Shown here: positions 17,916-25,296 of the stretch, one piece after another | Numbering within the stretch: the stretch's first letter is position 1 | How the letters are laid out: each line of letters begins with the position of its first letter | DNA from: JAKACA01 sp050010115 | GTDB taxonomy: Bacteria; Actinomycetota; Acidimicrobiia; Acidimicrobiales; Bog-793 | DNA: 39,384 bases | Assembly: GCA_050010115.1 (NCBI GenBank) | Contig: JBEKLQ010000027.1 | Location: 1 to 39,384 of the forward strand | Direction: 5' to 3' | Made by a program: the position numbers and the translations under genes | The notes under the pieces: model-generated | The model's input: only the letters and a program-made list of their open reading frames with translations | Database searches by the model: none | Told to the model about the DNA's origin: nothing

Positions 17916-18194
17916 ATGCTGGTGGCCTTCCAGTCGCTGATCTTTGAAGGACCGGACCGTTCGTGGCAGACACGCGCCAACTGCATGGGCGTCGATCCGG
18001 ACCTGTTCTTCCCCGAAAGGGGAGCGTCCACGCGGGAGGCCAAGGAGGTCTGCCGCGGGTGCGTCGTCCGTGAGTCGTGCCTCGACTACGCCATCTCGAA
18101 TGGCGAGAAGTTCGGGATCTGGGGCGGCATGAGCGAGCGGGAGCGCCGCCGCGTGCGGCGGGCGCGCGTGCTCGCCCAACAAAGCGCCTCGTAG
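17916..18194 (+). CDS. WhiB-family iron-sulfur transcription factor
   Basis: A 92-residue Wbl protein. Four cysteines at 23, 46, 49 and 55 (NCMGVD...EVCRGCVVRESC) fit the [4Fe-4S] ligand set, followed by the G[I/V]WGG turn (GIWGGMS, 67-73) and a basic tail (ERERRRVRRAR) that contacts DNA. Such proteins act with the primary sigma factor and sense redox or nitric oxide. I chose ATG 17916 because a GGGGAGGGG site abuts it and the length is normal; an in-frame upstream start would add a poorly conserved 26 residues. A second whiB gene converges on it from the right. Confidence 0.88.
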   Translation: MLVAFQSLIFEGPDRSWQTRANCMGVDPDLFFPERGASTREAKEVCRGCVVRESCLDYAISNGEKFGIWGGMSERERRRVRRARVLAQQSAS

Positions 18195-18332
18195 CAGTCC
18201 TCGACTGGCCCCGGCTGCTGTCAGTCGCCGCGGGAGGCGGCGAGGCGAGCCTCGATCGTGGCGCTTGGGCGAGTGCCCGTGCCGATGATTCGACATCGAC
18301 CTAGTCGGGCAGGTGCTGCTGAGGCCGAGGCT

Positions 18333-18575
18333 TTACGAAGATGCGGCGGCAGCCAGCCGCCGGCGCCGTGCGATACGCCGGCGTTCACGCTCTGAAGTTC
18401 CACCCCACACACCATGGTCAATATGGTTCGCCATGGCGTACTCCAGGCAGGGAGACTTCACTGGGCAGTCAGCGCAAATGCGGCGTGCCACATCCACCCC
18501 GACACCGTCGCTCGGGAAGAACATGTCAGGTGGGTGGTCCCTGCACTTGCCTTGTGCCATCCACAAACTATCCAT
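18333..18575 (-). CDS. WhiB-family iron-sulfur transcription factor (second copy)
   Basis: An 80-residue Wbl protein with cysteines at 11, 34, 37 and 43 (KCRDHPPDMFFPSDG...RICADCPVKSPC), GVWGGTS at 55-61, and a basic tail ERERRRIARRRR. It is clearly diverged from the forward copy, so this is not a recent duplication. ATG 18575 is preferred: a TAACAA hexamer 9 bases upstream could be the -10 of a leaderless mRNA, and the ATG at 18560 would leave only five residues before the first cysteine. An upstream in-frame TTG at 18584 is less likely. The stretch 18585-18690 is A+T-richer than its surroundings and is probably promoter. Confidence 0.87.
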   Translation of the reverse strand: MDSLWMAQGKCRDHPPDMFFPSDGVGVDVARRICADCPVKSPCLEYAMANHIDHGVWGGTSERERRRIARRRRLAAAASS

Positions 18576-18690
18576 TAATACCAATTGTTACCGGGTCGCG
18601 GGGTGACACATCGCGCACGGGGGCGTTTTCTTCCTTCAGATTTGCTGAGAGTTCTACGGTCGCCTGAGCCGTTTCCGACCGGTTTGGGCG

Positions 18691-20097
18691 ATGGCTGGCG
18701 ACCGGCAGGGTCCTAACGTGGTTCCCATGGCGCCGGAAGCACCGGGGGACGAGGCCGGCAGACGGGATGCGGCGACCCATCCGGATGCCGTTCCGGAGGC
18801 CGATTCAAGCGCCGGGTCGCGCTCTGATGACGGCGATGAGTGGTTGTCCTGGGAGCCGACGACGCCAGCGCCCGGCGCCGCCTCGCCGCCGGCTCCGCCC
18901 GGGACACCTGAACCGCCGGCCGGCGGACCTCCGGAGCGGCAGGCAGTTCCACTGCCCAGCCTCCATGATGCGCCGGTACACCCACGATACGGGGCGCCGG
19001 CGACGCCGTGGGGGCCGCCGAGATCGGTCTACGACGATCGCCGTAGCGGTCCAGCGGGCGGCGCGTGGCCTGGCCAAGAAGGCGGCCCCTACCCAGGACC
19101 GGGTTACGGTCAACCGGGTCAACCGGGCCAGCCGGGCCAGCCAGGTGGCCAGTACCCGCCGTACGGTTATGGGGGCTACGGCTACGGCTACGGTGGCTAC
19201 CCCTACGGCCAAGGGGCGTACCCGGGCCCGCCTGGGGCCTGGGGTCGGCCGGTCCCAACCCGGCCGCCGCGACCGCCGCGGCGTCCGCCCCGCCACTTGC
19301 CCGGTTGGCTCGGCCTCGCCCTCGTCGCCGCACTGGTCGGCGCGTGCGTGTCGGGTGGTGTGGTGGCGATCTTCGCCAGCAGGGCGCCTCAGACCGTGGT
19401 GAGAGAATTCTTCCCCACGAACCCGCCGAAGACCTCACCAGGCGACGTGCAGGCGATCCTTGCCCGGATGCTCCCGGCGGTAGTGTCGATCGACACCAGC
19501 AGCTACCGCGCCGGGCAGGTCGGCCAGTTGGCCGAGGGAGCAGGCACGGGGATGATCATCCGGTCGAGCGGTGTCGTGCTGACCAACAATCACGTGATCG
19601 CCGGCGCTACGTCGATCACGGTGACGCTGGTCGGGGAGACCGAGAGCCATCCGGCTCGGGTGATCGGCACGGATCCCGGCCGCGACATCGCCCTCATCCA
19701 GATCGAAGGCATGACCGGCGGGCTCCCGACCGTGACGCTCGGGAATTCCAGCATGGCGGTGCAAGGCGACGGTGTGATCGCCATCGGCAACGCCCTTGCT
19801 CTTGCCGGCGGCCCGACCGTGACCGAAGGAATCGTGTCGGCCGAGAACCGGTCGCTCACGACACAGAACGAGAGTGGAGCCCTTGTCGAGCACCTCACCG
19901 GCCTGATCCAGACGGACGCGCCCATCAACCCCGGCAACTCCGGAGGTCCGTTGGTGGACTCGAGGGGTGACGTGATCGCCATGAACACCGCCGTGGCGAC
20001 CTCGAGCGCAGGCAACGCCCCGGCGCAGAACGTCGGGTTCGCGATCGCGACCAACTCGATCCGGCCGGTGATCGCCAGCATCATGTTGCGGGCCTAG
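18691..20097 (+). CDS. Membrane-anchored HtrA-like (S1C) serine protease without PDZ
   Basis: A 468-residue protein with three parts. Residues 1-205 are Pro/Gly-rich and disordered, with a GQPGQPGQPGQPGG run and a Tyr-Gly stretch. Residues about 207-229 are one membrane segment. The rest is a trypsin-like domain with the triad H301 (LTNNHVI), D332 (GRDIALIQI) and S417 (NPGNSGGPL), so it should be active outside the membrane. The chain ends at IASIMLRA, leaving no room for the PDZ domain usual in HtrA/DegP. ATG 18727 is a good alternative start, since TAACGT sits 7 bases before it. A PDZ-bearing HtrA-like protein without triad is encoded 1.8 kb away. Confidence 0.87.
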   Translation: MAGDRQGPNVVPMAPEAPGDEAGRRDAATHPDAVPEADSSAGSRSDDGDEWLSWEPTTPAPGAASPPAPPGTPEPPAGGPPERQAVPLPSLHDAPVHPRYGAPATPWGPPRSVYDDRRSGPAGGAWPGQEGGPYPGPGYGQPGQPGQPGQPGGQYPPYGYGGYGYGYGGYPYGQGAYPGPPGAWGRPVPTRPPRPPRRPPRHLPGWLGLALVAALVGACVSGGVVAIFASRAPQTVVREFFPTNPPKTSPGDVQAILARMLPAVVSIDTSSYRAGQVGQLAEGAGTGMIIRSSGVVLTNNHVIAGATSITVTLVGETESHPARVIGTDPGRDIALIQIEGMTGGLPTVTLGNSSMAVQGDGVIAIGNALALAGGPTVTEGIVSAENRSLTTQNESGALVEHLTGLIQTDAPINPGNSGGPLVDSRGDVIAMNTAVATSSAGNAPAQNVGFAIATNSIRPVIASIMLRA

Positions 20098-20163
20098 GGG
20101 CCGACCGCAGCGAGGCTGACCGGCCCGCACCTCGCCCGGCAAGGAGAGGTGTCCTGACCCCGG

Positions 20164-20169
20164 TACAAT
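20164..20169 (+). promoter_or_regulatory. -10 element for the 100-aa gene (leaderless)
   Basis: TACAAT, a near-consensus -10, ends 8 bases before the ATG at 20178. No ribosome site fits in the gap, so the mRNA probably starts at the ATG. Confidence 0.5.
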
Positions 20170-20177
20170 CCCGGCCG

Positions 20178-20480
20178 ATGACCACGACGCCCACACCCGA
20201 GCCAGAACACGTCCCGGAACCACCGCGCGGTCACGTGAGGATGGTGTACCTGGGCCCAGTGGCTCCTCATTGGGAGGTGGAGTCAGAGTTCGGCGACCGG
20301 AGCCTGATCGAGGAATTCCGCCAGAGGGCGCTCGCACGACTCGTCTTGCTGCCGCCTCACGACCCGCAGTTCCGGCGCAATCGCGAGCGCATCGTCCGCG
20401 ATGCCGAGCGGGAGAACATCATCCTGCAGTGGGACCTCGGAGTGCCGGAAGAGGAAGTCGAGATCGCCGCCGGCGAATAG
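20178..20480 (+). CDS. Hypothetical protein, 100 aa, acidic
   Basis: No function recognised. Residues 1-18 are Pro/Thr/Glu-rich, then a compact segment HVRMVYLGPVAPHWEVES suggests two beta strands, and the rest is helical (SLIEEFRQRALARLVLLPPHDPQFRRNRERIVRDAEREN). There is no signal peptide or membrane segment. The strong -10 directly upstream and the normal codon use of the frame support it as a real gene. It lies between the HtrA-like gene and the convergent Zincin_2 gene. Confidence 0.68.
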   Translation: MTTTPTPEPEHVPEPPRGHVRMVYLGPVAPHWEVESEFGDRSLIEEFRQRALARLVLLPPHDPQFRRNRERIVRDAERENIILQWDLGVPEEEVEIAAGE

Positions 20481-20527
20481 TCCCGCTTAACTCCGCCCGG
20501 GGGGATGGAGGAGCGGCCCGGACGAGG

Positions 20528-21841
20528 TCAAGGATCGGCCGGCAGGTCCAGCCGAGCGAGCCACAGACCCGGGGCGTCCACCTCGGCAGGTGTTGGCAGC
20601 CTGGCCGAGTCATTCCACATCGTCGCGAGTTGCTGCTCGCCGGAACGCTCCAGCACACCGGCCACGAAGTGCTCGCCCCGGTCCATCTGCGCCTGGTCGA
20701 GCCGTAGACCGAACAACGACTCGGCCACAGTCTCGCCGTCGCCTCGGCTCACACGGCGCCGGCGCATGGCTTCGCCGATCGGCGTCGTGTTGCCGATCAG
20801 ACGGCTGGCGATGATCCCGGTGACGTGCTCGGCATAACCGGACACCGCCGCCGTGACGGCGTCGAGCTCGGCGCGCACCCGCTCGAGTGGCTCGTTCGCC
20901 GTGTCCGGAACGAGCGCTGACGGATCGCCGAGGAGCTGGGCAAATGACGACATGTCCGTCGGGTCCGCTTCCTGCAGGAGGCGCCCGAGCGTCGCTGTGT
21001 CCGGGCGGACCCGTTCGGCGTGGTCGACGACGAGGTCGGCGATCCGCTGGGCGACCGCCGGCCGTGACAGGACGGCGTGGTAGGCGATCTCGTGCGCGCA
21101 CAGCCACAGCCGCAGGTCGTCGAGGGCAAGGCTCCAGTCCTCGGCCACGGCGGCGATGTTCGCGCTGACCACGAACAGTTCGTTGTCCGGTGCGGGGGCG
21201 AGCGGCACGTCGTACTGGCCGATCGCCCGCTCGGCGAGGTGGCCGGCGACGGAGCCGATCTGCCAAGCGGTCATCGCCGGGAACATGGCGGTGGCCCACT
21301 GCCCCAGCAGTGTCGCCATCTCGTCCGGCTCGTCGAAGTCGTCTCCACCACTGGCCCCACGGGACAACAGGTCGGCGAGCTCACCGAAGCCCGAGTCCGG
21401 GGCGGCCAAACCCCCGGCGGCCCCGGCCCCGGTCGAGCCGTCTCCCGAGGTCGTCTCCCCCGTGTGGTCACCTCCCGCCGGGGCGCCGGGTGGAGCGAGC
21501 ACCGTGGCAAGGCGGTCGAGCACGCCCTTCCAGGTGTCGAGGATCCGGTGCGCCCAATCCGCCCGGCTGACCGGAAGCAAGCGGACGGCGCCACCGGACG
21601 GAGCCACGGGCATGCCGGTCACTTCAGTGACGTGCAGCTCAGCGATGGCGCTCAGCTCCTCGAACCGGATTCGCTCGATCGGATCCGGGTTCACATCCCC
21701 ACCGTCGGCAGCGGCGATCTGGTGGGCCAGCTGGTACGCCAGCTGCCACTGGAGGCCAGGTCCCGACGGCATCATCCGGACGAGGTCGCCGAGCATGCCG
21801 CGCAGGAAGTCTGGGCCACCGAAGAACGGCGAGTCGCTCAC
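20528..21841 (-). CDS. Zincin_2 (DUF2342) family protein with altered zinc motif
   Basis: A 437-residue protein resembling the actinobacterial family annotated as zinc-dependent metalloprotease or F420-biosynthesis-associated. Recognisable features: the N-terminal PFFGGPDFLRGMLGDLVRMM, QIGSVAGHLAERAIGQYDVPL, and the C-terminal GLRLDQAQMDRGEHFV segment. The helix that carries HExxH in zincins reads H250-E-I-A-Y254-H255, so the second zinc histidine is a tyrosine, or the spacing is HExxxH. Catalysis is therefore doubtful. Start: GTG 21841, 7 bases behind a TAGCAT -10 element. A Gly/Ala-rich insertion near residues 117-145 is probably a loop. Confidence 0.8.
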   Translation of the reverse strand: MSDSPFFGGPDFLRGMLGDLVRMMPSGPGLQWQLAYQLAHQIAAADGGDVNPDPIERIRFEELSAIAELHVTEVTGMPVAPSGGAVRLLPVSRADWAHRILDTWKGVLDRLATVLAPPGAPAGGDHTGETTSGDGSTGAGAAGGLAAPDSGFGELADLLSRGASGGDDFDEPDEMATLLGQWATAMFPAMTAWQIGSVAGHLAERAIGQYDVPLAPAPDNELFVVSANIAAVAEDWSLALDDLRLWLCAHEIAYHAVLSRPAVAQRIADLVVDHAERVRPDTATLGRLLQEADPTDMSSFAQLLGDPSALVPDTANEPLERVRAELDAVTAAVSGYAEHVTGIIASRLIGNTTPIGEAMRRRRVSRGDGETVAESLFGLRLDQAQMDRGEHFVAGVLERSGEQQLATMWNDSARLPTPAEVDAPGLWLARLDLPADP

Positions 21842-21848
21842 CTCTTCG

Positions 21849-21854
21849 ATGCTA
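21849..21854 (-). promoter_or_regulatory. -10 element for the Zincin_2 gene (leaderless)
   Basis: Minus-strand TAGCAT ends 7 bases before the GTG at 21841. It supports this start and a leaderless transcript. Confidence 0.45.
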
Positions 21855-21868
21855 CGGGGGCGACGTGG

Positions 21869-23134
21869 TCAGGCGGCCGGCTGGAGCATCGTCTTGACGG
21901 TGTGAACCGTCGAGTCGCTGTCCACCGTCAGCCGAACCGCTGAGTTTGGCGGCAGCACGTACAAGTCGGCGCCCAGGTCCTGCATGGAACGCACCGTCAG
22001 GCCGTTGACCGCCTCGATGACGTCGCCCGGCTTCAGCCCGGCGACTGCGGCCGAGCTGCCCCGTGGGACCGAGACGACCTCGACGCCAGGCGGCGTCGGC
22101 GACGGCACCCCCGACGGCCGTCCGGACTTCACCGTCTGGTGGGAGTAGCTGGACTTGGCACTGATCCCGAGCCAACCGTGGACGAACCTGCCGTTCCGGG
22201 CGATGTCCGTCCCGACCAGCTCCGCCAGCGATGCGGGGACTTCGGTGACGCGGTTGCCCTTGCGATCTGTGACGATGCCGACGAGTTGGCCCTCTGCGTT
22301 GACGAGCACGGTTCCGACCGGGGCCGAGCGCAGGTCCGGCACCGCTAGGTCGACCGAGAGGAGGAACTCATTGGGACCGGCCTTGCTCGACGCCTCGCCG
22401 AATGACTTCACAGCCCCGATCGAAAGTACCGCGTCGGTTGGGTTCGCCCATTCGGCTGCAAGCCATCCGCCCGGTTGCAGGACGGGGTTGCTGGCGTACG
22501 CCAGCTGATGGACCGAGTCGCTGTCGAGGACGCTGACCACCGCCAGCCCCGTCCCCGGATCGGACCCGACGAGCCGACCGGCGAAGACCTGGCGGTCATA
22601 CGTCGTCACTTGGATGGACGAGGCGCTGGCGACCAACGGAGCCGGCACGAGGATCATCGTTCGTGCCGGGTTGCCGACGGTGCTGATGACCACGCCGTCA
22701 CCGGATGCCGAGCGGCCGAGCGACCCGGTGACCGTGACGACCGTCAGTCCGGTCGCCACGGTCTGTGCGATCCCTTCGGTCTGGGACGTGACCTGCTCGG
22801 TGGAACCCAGGGCGAGCGTCGTCGTCACGATTTTGGCAGCCATCCTGTAGGAAGGGTGCGCATGGTTCTCGCCGAGCCAGGCCGTCAGATGCATGCCGAC
22901 GAGCACGACACCGGTGGCGAGCACTGCGCCGACCAGACCCGCCGACCAGGCGCCTGCCCTGGTGGGCGTGCTGGACATCCATCGATCGCGGGCGGCTCGA
23001 GCTTCGGCAGCGATGGAGTTCGTCTCGAGGCTGACTTCGGACGGATGACGCCAGATCCGGTCGTCCTGGGGGAGCAGGCGACCTGGCTCGTCGTCATCGA
23101 AGATGTCGTCGTACTCACTCGGTACTCCGGCCAC
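21869..23134 (-). CDS. HtrA-like pseudoprotease with C-terminal PDZ domain
   Basis: A 421-residue protein with an acidic cytoplasmic N-terminus, one membrane segment (about 62-85), a trypsin-like beta-barrel region (about 110-310) and a PDZ domain (about 320-415; GVEVVSVPRGSSAAVAGLKPGDVIEAVNG). The catalytic positions are lost: the usual TNxHV segment reads ILVPAPLVA, the DLAVL aspartate segment reads PGTGLAVVSV, and the GNSGGPL loop is replaced by LRSAPVGTVLVNAEGQLVGI. It is therefore predicted to bind but not cut. The active HtrA-like protein encoded nearby lacks PDZ, so the two could be complementary partners. Start: GTG 23134, 8 bases behind TATCCT. Confidence 0.82.
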   Translation of the reverse strand: MAGVPSEYDDIFDDDEPGRLLPQDDRIWRHPSEVSLETNSIAAEARAARDRWMSSTPTRAGAWSAGLVGAVLATGVVLVGMHLTAWLGENHAHPSYRMAAKIVTTTLALGSTEQVTSQTEGIAQTVATGLTVVTVTGSLGRSASGDGVVISTVGNPARTMILVPAPLVASASSIQVTTYDRQVFAGRLVGSDPGTGLAVVSVLDSDSVHQLAYASNPVLQPGGWLAAEWANPTDAVLSIGAVKSFGEASSKAGPNEFLLSVDLAVPDLRSAPVGTVLVNAEGQLVGIVTDRKGNRVTEVPASLAELVGTDIARNGRFVHGWLGISAKSSYSHQTVKSGRPSGVPSPTPPGVEVVSVPRGSSAAVAGLKPGDVIEAVNGLTVRSMQDLGADLYVLPPNSAVRLTVDSDSTVHTVKTMLQPAA

Positions 23135-23142
23135 GCCCTACG

Positions 23143-23148
23143 AGGATA
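23143..23148 (-). promoter_or_regulatory. -10 element for the pseudoprotease gene (leaderless)
   Basis: Minus-strand TATCCT ends 8 bases before the GTG at 23134, with no ribosome site between. It is divergent to the moaE promoter 60 bp away. Confidence 0.45.
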
Positions 23149-23208
23149 CAAATCGAGCTGCCCTTCGTGGGCGCGGGCAGCCATGTCGCAAGGCTCGCAG
23201 CTGCTGCG

Positions 23209-23214
23209 TACCAT
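23209..23214 (+). promoter_or_regulatory. -10 element for moaE (leaderless)
   Basis: TACCAT ends 6 bases before the ATG at 23221. This favours 23221 over the in-frame GTG at 23167, which would add 18 residues lacking family similarity. Confidence 0.4.
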
Positions 23215-23220
23215 GCAGCC

Positions 23221-23706
23221 ATGCCCGATGTGCCCTTCCCTGAGCCACGCGAGGGGGACGATTGGCTCTTGCTCACCGAGGCCGTGCTCCCGAACGCCCA
23301 GGCGCTCGAGTGGGTGGGGGGAGCGGAGTGGGGAGGGGTGGTGGGTTTCTTTGGGGTGGTGCGGGACCACGCCGAAGGGCGGAGCGGCGTGATCGCCGTC
23401 GACTACGAGGCCTACGAGTCACAGGTGCTCCCTCGCCTCGCCGAGTTGTCCGCCGGCGCCCGGACGCGGGTGCCTGAAGTGGGTCGCATCGTGTTGTGGC
23501 ATCGCACGGGCCGGCTCGAGGTGGGGGAGACGTCGGTCGCAGTCGTCGTGTCGGCGCCGCACCGGGCCGAGGCGTTCGAGGCCTGCCGCTGGCTCATCGA
23601 CACGCTGAAGACGACGGTGCCGGTCTGGAAGCTCGAGCACTGGGCGGAGGGCTCGGGATGGAGCCCGAGCGCCCAGCCGTTGCGTGACGTGGAGGCTCCG
23701 TCGTGA
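23221..23706 (+). CDS. moaE: Molybdopterin synthase catalytic subunit
   Basis: A 161-residue MoaE, which with MoaD transfers sulfur to precursor Z (cPMP) to form molybdopterin. Motifs: GAEWGGVVGFFGVVRDHAEG, VDYEAYESQ, LWHRTGRLEVGETSVAVVVSAPHRAEAF, and CRWLIDTLKTTVPVWKLEHW. K130 and K137 correspond to the two active-site lysines of the family (LKxxxPxWK). No moaD or other cofactor gene is in the window. The stop overlaps the GTG of the MreB-like gene (GTGA), so the two are translationally coupled despite no obvious functional link. Confidence 0.9.
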   Translation: MPDVPFPEPREGDDWLLLTEAVLPNAQALEWVGGAEWGGVVGFFGVVRDHAEGRSGVIAVDYEAYESQVLPRLAELSAGARTRVPEVGRIVLWHRTGRLEVGETSVAVVVSAPHRAEAFEACRWLIDTLKTTVPVWKLEHWAEGSGWSPSAQPLRDVEAPS

Positions 23707-24680
23707 GCCGGGCCATCGCCGTCGACGTCGGCACGTCGAGGACGCTCGTGGTCGAGGCGACCAAGGGCCTCCTCATCGACGAGCCCACGGTGGCGGCCGT
23801 TGACATCCCAAGCGGCCGATTACTCGCCTTTGGCGAGGCGGCCCGCGAAATGGCAGGCCGAGCGGCCGGCGAGGTGGCGATCGTCAGGCCTGTCCGTCAC
23901 GGGCAGCTCGTCGACCTCGAGCTCACCGACCAGATCGCCGCCGAGTTGTTCCGGCGAGCACGGAGATCCGGTGTGCACCGGCCTGACGTGCTCTGCTGTG
24001 TGCCAGGCGGCGCCACCGGCGTGCAGCGGAGGGCGCTTGAGCGATCGTTCAAGAAGGCCGGTGCCCGGAACGTGGACTTCGTGGAGCATGCCGTGGCGTG
24101 CGGGATCGGCACCCAGCTGGAGATCGACGAGCCGATCGCGTCGATGGTGCTCGACGTCGGCGCCGGGACGAGCGACATGGCCGTCATGGCGCTCGGCGGC
24201 GTCGTGACCGAGGCCTCGCTCATGATCGGAAGCGAGGACTTCGACGAGGCGATCCGGCAGCTGTGCCTTCGGTCGTTCGACCTCGTGCTCGGGTCGGGGA
24301 TCCCCGAGTCGATCAAGCTGGCGATCGGCAGCGCCTGGCCGGACAACGAGATGAAGGTCGAGGTGCGGGGGCGGGACCTTGGCAACGGGATCCCTCGCAC
24401 AATCGTGCTGTCGAAGTCCGAAGTGGCGAGTGTGATGGCCGATCTGGTCGACACCATCATCGCTGCGGCCGTCGAGTGCATCACGGAGTCACCACCGGAC
24501 CTGGCCAACGATCTGCTGACCCGCGGGCTGTACCTGGCCGGCGGTGGTGCGCTGCTGGCTGGTTTCACCCGGCGGCTCGCCACGGCGGCCGGCATCCCCA
24601 TCCACCTCGTGCGCTCGCCTGAGACCGTTGCCGTCTTCGGCGCCGCCCGGGCGCTCAGGGCTCAGGCGCTCGGTTCCTGA
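23703..24680 (+). CDS. MreB/FtsA-like actin-family ATPase
   Basis: A 325-residue member of the bacterial actin family, most like MreB. Nucleotide motifs: phosphate 1 AIAVDVGTSRTLVV (5-18), phosphate 2 VLDVGAGTSDMAV (149-161), and the adenosine motif LYLAGGGALLAGF (276-288). It is slightly shorter than typical MreB (about 340) and has no mreC, mreD, pbp2 or rodA nearby, so it may be an orphan paralogue rather than the main cell-shape cytoskeleton. It is coupled to moaE by a 4-bp overlap. It ends 4 bp from the convergent HEAT-repeat gene. Confidence 0.85.
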   Translation: MSRAIAVDVGTSRTLVVEATKGLLIDEPTVAAVDIPSGRLLAFGEAAREMAGRAAGEVAIVRPVRHGQLVDLELTDQIAAELFRRARRSGVHRPDVLCCVPGGATGVQRRALERSFKKAGARNVDFVEHAVACGIGTQLEIDEPIASMVLDVGAGTSDMAVMALGGVVTEASLMIGSEDFDEAIRQLCLRSFDLVLGSGIPESIKLAIGSAWPDNEMKVEVRGRDLGNGIPRTIVLSKSEVASVMADLVDTIIAAAVECITESPPDLANDLLTRGLYLAGGGALLAGFTRRLATAAGIPIHLVRSPETVAVFGAARALRAQALGS

Positions 24681-24684
24681 GGGC

Positions 24685-25143
24685 TCAGGGCCGGAGCTGG
24701 TCTTCGGCCGCCTGGCGCACCTGCCAGTCCCTGTCACCGAGGGCACGGTTTAGCGCCTCGTCGACGTCGGGGCCATCGAAGGGGGCAAGCGCGATCACCG
24801 CCCGGCGCCTCACAGCTGGCCGGTCACCGAGTGCGGCGAGGATCGCCGGGAGGCCTTCGGGCTCGCCGATGCCACCGAGCGCCGCAACAGCGGACTCCCG
24901 GCAGAGTGCGTCGGCATGTTCGGTGGCGATCCGGCACAGCGACTCGACGGCACGGACGTCCCGAAGCTCGCCCAAGCCGAAGCAGGCCGCCTCGACGACG
25001 CTCGCGTCCTCATCGGCCAGCAGCGGCAAGTAGTCGACGCCCTCGAGCGATGCCGCCAGCTCGGCGCACCGTCGCCTGACGACCGGCGAGGCGTCGCCGA
25101 GCGCCCGTCCGACGACGCCGCTGTCGGCTGCACCCATCCTCAC
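24685..25143 (-). CDS. HEAT-repeat protein (start uncertain; frame continues to 25320)
   Basis: From the first standard start (GTG 25143) the product is 152 residues of HEAT-like helix pairs (SPVVRRRCAELAASLEG, DASVVEAACFGLGELRD, DALCRESAVAALGGIGEPEGL, RPAVRRRAVIALAPFDG, DWQVRQAAEDQL), probably a protein-protein interaction scaffold. The same frame stays open 59 more codons to a TAG at 25321-25323 and continues the repeat (DPYETARRRGAAALAG, DEDPGVRAAAFAALVRMG), but contains no ATG, GTG or TTG. Either the protein starts at a rare codon such as ATC 25311, or the true start was lost by an indel. It ends 4 bp from the convergent MreB-like gene. Confidence 0.72.
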   Translation of the reverse strand: MRMGAADSGVVGRALGDASPVVRRRCAELAASLEGVDYLPLLADEDASVVEAACFGLGELRDVRAVESLCRIATEHADALCRESAVAALGGIGEPEGLPAILAALGDRPAVRRRAVIALAPFDGPDVDEALNRALGDRDWQVRQAAEDQLRP

Positions 25144-25296
25144 CAGAGCAGCGAACGCGGCCGCCCGAACGCCGGGGTCCTCGTCCCCGAAGGCGCTCGT
25201 CGCCGCCTGCTGGTCCCCTTCGTGGCCTGCGAGCGCAGCGGCGCCTCGACGGCGCGCGGTCTCGTATGGGTCAGCTGCGTGTAAGGCTTGGCGGTT

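Noticed and set aside
19110..19215. Tandem repeats in the HtrA-like gene as a CRISPR or mobile repeat
   Set aside because: They are in-frame 9-bp and 6-bp repeats coding for GQP and GY runs in a disordered protein segment; no spacers.
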